From Pseudomonadota bacterium (lineage in GTDB: Bacteria; Pseudomonadota; Gammaproteobacteria; Thiotrichales; Thiotrichaceae), in assembly GCA_002747455.1 (NCBI GenBank), contig PDPG01000043.1:50026-114025 (forward strand): a stretch of DNA of 64,000 nucleotides, read 5' to 3'. Below, one piece after another: positions 57,512-64,000 of this stretch. Numbering within the stretch: the first letter of the stretch is position 1; the number at the start of each line of letters is the position of its first letter. Made by a program: the position numbers and the translations under genes. The notes under the pieces are model-generated. The model ran no database searches and was not told the DNA's origin. It saw only the letters and a list, made by a program, of their open reading frames with translations.

Positions 57512-58348
57512 ATGCAGGTTAATACGGTCGATTGCCGTGCGGATGATGCTGCAAAACAATTTACCGAGTCACTACGAGGTACTGGCTTTGCTATTTTGAA
57601 ACATCATCCAATTGATACCACTCTGGTGGAACAGGTCTATGCAGACTGGGCGCGTTTCTTTGCCAGCCCGAACAAACGGGAATATCTGTTTGACCCTGAT
57701 GACCAGGATGGCTTTTTCCCTTATCTGAGCGAAAATGCCAAAGACGCAGCAGAGAAAGACCTCAAAGAATTTTTTCACTATTACCCTTGGGGGAAGTGCC
57801 CTGATTTTCTGCGGGCCGACACTGATCGCTTATACAAGCAACTGCGCGCACTGGCATCCATCCTGCTGGGTTGGGTCGAGGAAAACAGCCCAAAGAAAGT
57901 CCGCAAGGGCTACTCTATGGGGCTAAGCGATATGATTGATGACAGTCCTACTACGCTGATGCGGATTATCAATTACCCAGCGCTCAAGGGGGACGAGCAG
58001 CCAAATGCGATTCGCGCGGCAGCGCATGAGGATATTAATTTGCTGACCTGTTTGGTGGCCAGTACCGCGCCGGGTTTACAGGTTCAGGATGTGCAGGGAA
58101 ACTGGCATGATGTGAGCTGTGACTCCGGCAATATTGCGGTCAATGTTGGAGATATGTTGGCAATGTGTTCCGGTCATTATTTCCCGTCAAGCACACACCG
58201 CGTCGTCAACCCTCAAGGTGCAGACAGTCGTAAAGCGCGGATGTCTATTCCGCTGTTTTTACACCCTCGGTCGGAGGTGGTGTTGGCAGACAACTACACC
58301 GCAGGCAGTTATTTACAAGAGCGTTTGGAAGCCATTGGGCTTAAATAG
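57512..58348 (+). CDS. isopenicillin N synthase family 2OG-Fe(II) oxygenase
   Basis: HEDINLLTCLVASTAPGLQV (HxD), HRVVNP...RMSIPLFLHP (H...RxS). Confidence 0.88.
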   Translation: MQVNTVDCRADDAAKQFTESLRGTGFAILKHHPIDTTLVEQVYADWARFFASPNKREYLFDPDDQDGFFPYLSENAKDAAEKDLKEFFHYYPWGKCPDFLRADTDRLYKQLRALASILLGWVEENSPKKVRKGYSMGLSDMIDDSPTTLMRIINYPALKGDEQPNAIRAAAHEDINLLTCLVASTAPGLQVQDVQGNWHDVSCDSGNIAVNVGDMLAMCSGHYFPSSTHRVVNPQGADSRKARMSIPLFLHPRSEVVLADNYTAGSYLQERLEAIGLK

Positions 58349-58439
58349 CGCTAGTTTGCATTCGCCCGAATGCAGTGTGCAGAGGTATCGCGTTAGGTAT
58401 TTGGTTCGATAACTTATTAGAAAAAAAGGAGAAACCGCT

Positions 58440-59135
58440 ATGAATAAAAAAGAACATCAACGTCAGGTCAGAGAACAAAAGCAGGCGGCAGCTGAGCGTA
58501 AAGCAGCCATGATGAAAATGACTTATTGGGGCCTGGGTGCATTGGTTGTGGCGTTCGTGCTGTTTTATGTCATACGCAGCATTATGTTCCCGCCACCTAG
58601 TGTTAGTGAAGTGGTGGCATCGGATCACAGCAAAGGGAATCCTAATGCTCCCGTCACTATTGTGGAGTACTCCGACTTTCAGTGTCCGGCTTGTAAAGCG
58701 CAGTATGATTCGATCAAGGAAATCTGGAGTCAGGTCAAGTCCAGTGTGCGCCTTGTCTACCGTCACTTTCCGCTCACCAATATCCATCCTCATTCTATGA
58801 CCGCGGCTCATTACGCAGAAGCGGCAGCAAGACAGGGTAAGTTTTGGGAAATGCACGACCTGTTATTTGAAAACTATAACCAATGGGTTGGTGCGAAAGA
58901 TGTTAAGCCATTGTTTGATGGCTATGTAAAGCAACTGGGGCTGGACGCTGAGCAATTTGCCAAAGATGTGGACTCCAGCGAGGTCAGGGCAAAAATTGCT
59001 TCTGATTTGCAGAGCGCCCGACGAGCACATGTGGCGGTGACACCTTCCCTGTATCTAAACGGTGAACTGGTGACGGATGTGCGGACGGCAGATAAGTTGA
59101 AAGAAGCCATTCGTAAGGTAAAAGACGGTTATTGA
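58440..59135 (+). CDS. DsbA family thioredoxin-fold protein (membrane anchored)
   Basis: TM then VEYSDFQCPACKAQYDSIKEI (CPAC). Confidence 0.92.
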   Translation: MNKKEHQRQVREQKQAAAERKAAMMKMTYWGLGALVVAFVLFYVIRSIMFPPPSVSEVVASDHSKGNPNAPVTIVEYSDFQCPACKAQYDSIKEIWSQVKSSVRLVYRHFPLTNIHPHSMTAAHYAEAAARQGKFWEMHDLLFENYNQWVGAKDVKPLFDGYVKQLGLDAEQFAKDVDSSEVRAKIASDLQSARRAHVAVTPSLYLNGELVTDVRTADKLKEAIRKVKDGY

Positions 59136-59167
59136 TCAGCGTCTATTCGGGTTATTTTGGCTTAACA

Positions 59168-59218
59168 ACGGAGTGGCTGGGTGAGTCACGCAAAGCGCGA
59201 AGCCAACCAGCACTCCGT
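59168..59218. terminator. hairpin between convergent dsbA-like gene and cobB
   Basis: ACGGAGTG-g-CTGG ... CCAG-CACTCCGT. Confidence 0.5.
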
Positions 59219-59231
59219 GATCGAATGGGTG

Positions 59232-60527
59232 TTATCCACCTGAGAATATCTGAGCCATAGCACGGCTGTTTGATCCAAAGTACAAATGCAGATAGCTGGC
59301 GGTTAGTCCCTTTTCTCGATAAATCGCCTCGCCCGGTGCAGGGTGTCGCTGCCTACGACCATGTCCAATCGGCTCTGGTGTACCTTCGCTACGTGAGCGG
59401 TGATGTGCATGCGCCCGAACCTCCCCCTCTGGCAGCACGGCTGTCTGCATACCCTGACAGCCGCTTCGACCGCGCATGGCAACATGCCCCTGCATGAGTC
59501 CCAACATGTGGTAGGTATTGCCTTGCAAGTCGGTCAATGTTTCCAGCATGTACATAAAGCCGCCACATTCCGCCAGAATCGGTTTATTCGTTTCAAAGAA
59601 TTCACGAATAGCCAGTGCCATTGATGCATTTTCGGCAAGTTTGGCCGCGTGTAGCTCAGGATAACCGCCAGGGAACCACAGTGCATCAACCTCCGGCAAA
59701 CCCGTGTCATGCAGTGGTGAAAAGTAATGACATTCTGCACCCATTTGTTCCAGCAGAGAGATGTTGTCGGCATAGATAAAAGTAAAGGCTTCATCCTTGG
59801 CAATGCCAATTTTGACGCCCGTTAAAGCGCGCTCTGGCAAGGTAATGGGTGCATCTTCGAATTTCACTGCGGCGGGTAATTTAGTCAGGCCAGAATCCTT
59901 GATCCATTGCGCACCACGCTCAATACATTGCTCCAGTTCATCACGAATTTCTGCAGCTTGCACCAAGCCTAAATGCCGCTCAGGAAGGCTAACTCCCGGC
60001 TCGCGCGCCAGCGCAGCAATCAGCGGTAAACTGTCAGGCAATGCATCACTGATTAACTGCTTATGACGCTCGGAGCCACAGTTATTGGCAATTAGTCCAG
60101 CGACCTGATAATCATCACGGAAATTAGCCAAGCCAGTTGCCAAGGCTGCCGTCGTCTGTGCCATGCCTTTTACGTCCATGACAATGGCAATCGGGATGCC
60201 AAATGTGGCTGCCAAATCTGCACTGGATGGCTCGCCATCAAACATGCCCATTGCGCCTTCGATAAGGATTAAGTCCGCAACTTTTGCGGCCTCATAGAGT
60301 TTGTGTTTACAGTCCGCCTCGCCTGCCATCCATAAATCCAGCGGTTCAACCGGATTACCCGAAGCCTGTTCCAGAATCTGCGGATCAAGATAATCCGGGC
60401 CGGTTTTAAACACACGCACATTTTTCCCTTGCTGTTTGAAATAGCGGGATAATCCGGCGGTGATGGTGGTTTTCCCCTGACCAGATGCGGGGGCAGAGAG
60501 AAACAGGGCGGGGCAGTAGGTTGTCAT
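59232..60527 (-). CDS. cobB: cobyrinate a,c-diamide synthase
   Basis: LFLSAPASGQGKTTITAGLSRYF; WFPGGYPELHAAKLAEN; AECGGFMYM; start at 60527 preferred to ORF start 60722. Confidence 0.93.
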   Translation of the reverse strand: MTTYCPALFLSAPASGQGKTTITAGLSRYFKQQGKNVRVFKTGPDYLDPQILEQASGNPVEPLDLWMAGEADCKHKLYEAAKVADLILIEGAMGMFDGEPSSADLAATFGIPIAIVMDVKGMAQTTAALATGLANFRDDYQVAGLIANNCGSERHKQLISDALPDSLPLIAALAREPGVSLPERHLGLVQAAEIRDELEQCIERGAQWIKDSGLTKLPAAVKFEDAPITLPERALTGVKIGIAKDEAFTFIYADNISLLEQMGAECHYFSPLHDTGLPEVDALWFPGGYPELHAAKLAENASMALAIREFFETNKPILAECGGFMYMLETLTDLQGNTYHMLGLMQGHVAMRGRSGCQGMQTAVLPEGEVRAHAHHRSRSEGTPEPIGHGRRQRHPAPGEAIYREKGLTASYLHLYFGSNSRAMAQIFSGG

Positions 60528-60594
60528 AGTATGTTGCCTGTGTAGCGGTCGCAGAAAGTGATAAAGAGTTAGCCTTTTGGAATCGTTTAAGGTA

Positions 60595-61200
60595 TTAAAA
60601 TTCGATGCCTTTTTGGGCTTTAACCCCAAGCCTGAACGCGTGGCGCTCATCGCGCACATCACTGATTGTGTCGGCAATCTCGACCAACTCATCCGGCATG
60701 GTGCGTCCGGTGATAATGACATTTTGCTTGTCGGGGCGGGCTTGCAAAGCTTCCACTATCGGCTCAACGGCGAGGCTTTTATACTTTAGCGGGTAGCTCA
60801 TTTCATCAAAAACAATCAGGCCATATTCTGGATTATTCAGCATCCCCTCGGCAATCGCCCAAGCCCTTTCTGCCGCTTGGCTGTCTTCGTGATGATCTTG
60901 TGTTTCCCAGGTAAAACCGTGCCCCATAACATGCCAGTCAATCAGCGGGTGGTCTTTGAAAAATAAGTATTCCCCCGTGACATCACGTCCTTTGATAAAT
61001 TGAATTACACCGCATTTTTGCCCGTGACCCACGCTACGCGCCATTGTGCCCAAGGCAGAGCTGCTTTTGCCTTTGCCATTACCCTTTAACAGGATCAGCA
61101 CACCACGTTCTTCGTTTGCCTTGGCAATGCGCTCATCAACAATCGCTTTTTTGCGCTTCATTCGGGCTTGATAGCGTTCGTTTTGTTCGGGAGTTAGCAT
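60595..61200 (-). CDS. cobO: cob(I)yrinic acid a,c-diamide adenosyltransferase
   Basis: GNGKGKSSSALGTMARSVGHG; LIVFDEMSYPLKY. Confidence 0.95.
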   Translation of the reverse strand: MLTPEQNERYQARMKRKKAIVDERIAKANEERGVLILLKGNGKGKSSSALGTMARSVGHGQKCGVIQFIKGRDVTGEYLFFKDHPLIDWHVMGHGFTWETQDHHEDSQAAERAWAIAEGMLNNPEYGLIVFDEMSYPLKYKSLAVEPIVEALQARPDKQNVIITGRTMPDELVEIADTISDVRDERHAFRLGVKAQKGIEF

Positions 61201-61226
61201 AATCCTTTCCTGTTCAATGAGTGGTC

Positions 61227-61370
61227 TTAATAGTTGGTGGTTGTGAAAATGGCATAGAGGCTGTAAAGAATCGTACCGACCAGAAACAGTAATAAACCAA
61301 TGGCGGCAAGATAAGTCACTAATTTCAAAGCCTTCCGGTGGGGTGATGGTGTGGTTTGTTGATCGTTCAT
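61227..61370 (-). CDS. small single-TM protein within the cobalamin cluster
   Basis: 47 aa: MNDQQTTPSPHRKALKLVTYLAAIGLLLFLVGTILYSLYAIFTTTNY*; start overlaps end of chlID-like gene. Confidence 0.6.
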   Translation of the reverse strand: MNDQQTTPSPHRKALKLVTYLAAIGLLLFLVGTILYSLYAIFTTTNY

Positions 61371-63220
61371 GATCCGGCTCCCGTGGCGTTTATCGTGAAA
61401 TAGGTTGCACCCAATGCGGCAGCAATATCTGTTGCGCGGCCTCGTTTAACAGTGGCTTGTTCGGTATCAATCACGGTGCAGTGGCCTTCCAGATGCAGCC
61501 CGTTTACAGTTTGTCGAGTGCGCCCGTCGGTGAGTAAATAGGTGTAAATTGTTATGTCGGGGTGCTTGCGTTTTATACCTAACAGGTAGTTCTGAGCCTG
61601 AGTCAGTACATCCCTGATTGGCGTACCGCCACCGGCAGGGGTCTGGCTCAATAGTGGATCAAGCTGTTTGGGGGCACGCACCTGCGGCAACAGCCATTTG
61701 ACTTGATCGCTACCAAAGCTGAGGATGGCCAATTGCTCACGCAGTAAGTAGGCTTGTTCCGCGATTTTCAATACCACACCTTTGGCTTTGGCAAAGGCTT
61801 GGGCTGCCAGTGTGGATGCTGAGGTGTCTAATAAGATCAGGTGCAATACGGTTTTACCAGAGCGGGCTTTTTTAAAGCATAATTTGCCATTGCTGAGATC
61901 GTTTGAGTCGTGTATCGCATGGCGCGTTAATGTTTTAAACCAATCCACTTGGGTGGCATCCTGTTTACCCGGTCGCCCGCTCCCGATTTGTGCTCCCTTT
62001 TGTTTGCCCGCTGCAATACGGGCTTGCGCACTTTGGCCAGGCCAAGTCGGCGCAGGCTGTGCCGCAGCGGTGATGGAATTTAGGTGGATGTCAGGATGTG
62101 GCTCAATGGCTTGCGCCTGTTGCTGCTGTGGCGGCAGGCTCCCCCAATCGCTGTCACTGGTATCCGCGTTATCTTCTGAAGTGTCGGCGTTGTCCTGAGT
62201 AGCTGTCGGTGGGCTTGTTTGACCTGTGGGATTCTCCCTTGTGTCCGTTGGTCGCTCAGGTTGTAAGTCATTGTTCTGATTCTGTGTGGCTGGCTTATTT
62301 GACTCCGGCGGTTTTTGTGGCGGACGGCTAAATGGCGGTGGTGAGGGGGCGGTCGGTGGAGTCTGTAATTCATGCCTGCGATGCGCCAGCACCAGTGACT
62401 CAACTGCATCAATATCCTCTGGCTCAACGCTCAGGCGATCTTGCCATGCTGTATGTGCCAGTGCAGCGCGATACCACACAATATCTCCACGCATACCGTC
62501 AACATTGGCGGCATGGCAACGCTCGGCAATAAGACGGCGTAAGTCCATCGGAAATGTCACCTGATGTAAACGCTGCTGTGCGGACTGAATGCGTGTTATC
62601 AACGCCTGCTGCTTGTGTTTATATTGCGCCATAAACGCTTCGGGCGAATGGTCAAAGGCTTCGCGTAACTGTACAATTTCAATGCGTTCATCAATGGAGT
62701 ATTGATTGCTGAGATTGACCGACAAGCCAAAACGATCCTGTAACTGTGGCCGCAACTCACCTTCATCTGGATTCATGGTGCCAATTAATAAAAACTCGGC
62801 GGGGTGCTGATGGCTAATGCCGTCTCGTTCAATGATATTAACCCGACTGGCCGCGACATCAAGCAGTTGGTCTACCAAGGCATCCGGCAGCAGATTCACC
62901 TCGTCTACATACAACACCCCATGGTGGGCTTTGGCGAGTAGTCCGGGGTTAAAGCTGACTTGTTGGTCTTTTAGTGCCTGTTGCAAGTCGAGTGATCCGA
63001 CTAACATTTCTTCACTGGCACCAAGGGGCAGGGTGACGAACTTGCCATGCTCCGGCAGTAGTTGCGACAGCCCCCGCGCTAGTGTGGTTTTTGCTGAGCC
63101 TCGTGGCCCGCTAATCAATACACCACCAATGGCTGGATTCACCGTAATCAGGATCAGTGCCAACTTGAGCAGTGCTTGTCCGGTAACAGCAACAAAGGGG
63201 AAAACGGGAGATTCCGGCAT
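61367..63220 (-). CDS. magnesium/cobalt chelatase ChlI/ChlD-like fused subunit
   Basis: AAA+ GPRGSAKTTLARGLSQLLPE and C-terminal VWA LLDTSASTLAAQAFAKAKG; Pro/Gln-rich linker. Confidence 0.9.
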   Translation of the reverse strand: MPESPVFPFVAVTGQALLKLALILITVNPAIGGVLISGPRGSAKTTLARGLSQLLPEHGKFVTLPLGASEEMLVGSLDLQQALKDQQVSFNPGLLAKAHHGVLYVDEVNLLPDALVDQLLDVAASRVNIIERDGISHQHPAEFLLIGTMNPDEGELRPQLQDRFGLSVNLSNQYSIDERIEIVQLREAFDHSPEAFMAQYKHKQQALITRIQSAQQRLHQVTFPMDLRRLIAERCHAANVDGMRGDIVWYRAALAHTAWQDRLSVEPEDIDAVESLVLAHRRHELQTPPTAPSPPPFSRPPQKPPESNKPATQNQNNDLQPERPTDTRENPTGQTSPPTATQDNADTSEDNADTSDSDWGSLPPQQQQAQAIEPHPDIHLNSITAAAQPAPTWPGQSAQARIAAGKQKGAQIGSGRPGKQDATQVDWFKTLTRHAIHDSNDLSNGKLCFKKARSGKTVLHLILLDTSASTLAAQAFAKAKGVVLKIAEQAYLLREQLAILSFGSDQVKWLLPQVRAPKQLDPLLSQTPAGGGTPIRDVLTQAQNYLLGIKRKHPDITIYTYLLTDGRTRQTVNGLHLEGHCTVIDTEQATVKRGRATDIAAALGATYFTINATGAGS

Positions 63221-63557
63221 GACAGTATCACTTGGTTAAAGTGGGCTAATGTAGGGAGTCTGTCGGTGAAATGCAAATGGTGGCAAGGTTTGCACAGGTG
63301 ATAACAGGCCCTTAATAGCCATTCGCTGCTATCCAGTTTAAATCCACCCAGCTAAATGAACCGGCCACTCATTTACCGAGGCTTTCGCAAAATGCACGAC
63401 TCACCCGCATTCAAGGCACGAAACAGGTAACGCACCGGGTGAGATCGACCTTGTTTGTCGTGGAGAGGAATCTGCTTAAAGTATTTTGATAAAACATAGT
63501 GTTTAATGTTTGACCTTTACTTGTTACTTTTAATCGTGATAGCTTCTGAACGGAGGA

Positions 63558-63770
63558 GGTGCTAATAGATATGATGAATACGATGCCGCAGGCTAACTGA
63601 TTAAACGCACCGATCAGGATGGCAATATCACTACCACCAATACCTATGCTTACGATGGCTATGGCAATCAGTCACAAATCACCGATGCCAATATCAGCCG
63701 CTATACCTATAACAAGCAAAACCATTTGGTAAAGTTGTGCAGAAAAATTATGAAAACATTAAATGCCTAG
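63558..63770 (+). pseudogene. Rhs/YD-repeat protein fragment
   Basis: GANRYDEYDAAG*LIKRTDQDGNITTTNTYAYDGYGNQSQITDANISRYTYNKQNHLVKL...*, in-frame stop at 63594-63596. Confidence 0.75.
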
Positions 63771-63786
63771 GATAGTTAGTAACGGT

Positions 63787-64000
63787 ATGAAAAATATAGT
63801 ATATAAATCAGCTTACCATTATTTATTTTTTTCCTGTGTACTGCTTCTTCAAGCATGTACTTTAACCCCAGATGGCACAATATCAGGAAATAAACATGAT
63901 AATGACAATCTGACCATAGCAGAGCAAAAAATAGTTGATACTTGGGTAAGAGAAAAAGTGCCTGAATGCAAATTTATTTACTCAAATACTGCAACTAAAA
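63787..64000 (+). CDS. hypothetical lipoprotein, partial at window edge
   Basis: MKNIVYKSAYHYLFFSCVLLLQACTLTPDG lipobox, open to window end. Confidence 0.6.
   Translation, partial: MKNIVYKSAYHYLFFSCVLLLQACTLTPDGTISGNKHDNDNLTIAEQKIVDTWVREKVPECKFIYSNTATK

Noticed and set aside
63221-63550. Cobalamin riboswitch upstream of the chlID-cobO-cobB cluster
   Set aside because: No convincing B12 box or core (GCCACTG, AAxxGGGAA) seen on the minus strand by eye; an Infernal scan would settle it
1-64000. CRISPR arrays, tRNA or rRNA genes
   Set aside because: No regularly spaced direct repeats and no tRNA/rRNA-like segments noticed when reading the intergenic regions; tRNAscan/CRISPR finders not run

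Overview
Gammaproteobacterial chromosomal window; I would guess a Thiotrichales-like organism, but only as a weak inference. It is mostly densely packed housekeeping DNA: pilBCD, ruvCAB-ybgC-tolQRAB-pal-cpoB, rplI-rpsR-rpsF, zapA, pepP-ubiH-ubiI, fbaA, tatD, rpmA-rplU, ispB, osmC-gshB, rho/trxA, gor, nucleoside salvage, and cobalamin genes split over three loci (cobN, cobW, cobB-cobO-chlID). The accessory material lies mainly at 26.4-30.7 kb (an SxtI/SxtJ/DUF5989/SGNH carbamoyltransferase cassette) and 32.5-44.5 kb. The latter holds a Tae4-like amidase effector with a candidate exported immunity partner, DUF4360-like secreted paralogs, an ECF sigma/Ser-Thr kinase pair, and an ECF sigma/anti-sigma/subtilase/signal-peptidase operon. 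A membrane-spanning SMC-like ATPase with a small partner lies at 46.4-48.5 kb. Also seen: a decayed outer-membrane beta-barrel gene, two IS256-type transposase scraps, an Rhs/YD-repeat scrap at the right end, and an unannotated plus-strand hairpin array with a terminator at 626-882 that contains an ACAAGGATGT CsrA-type motif. All calls come from reading the sequence and supplied ORFs; no searches were run.
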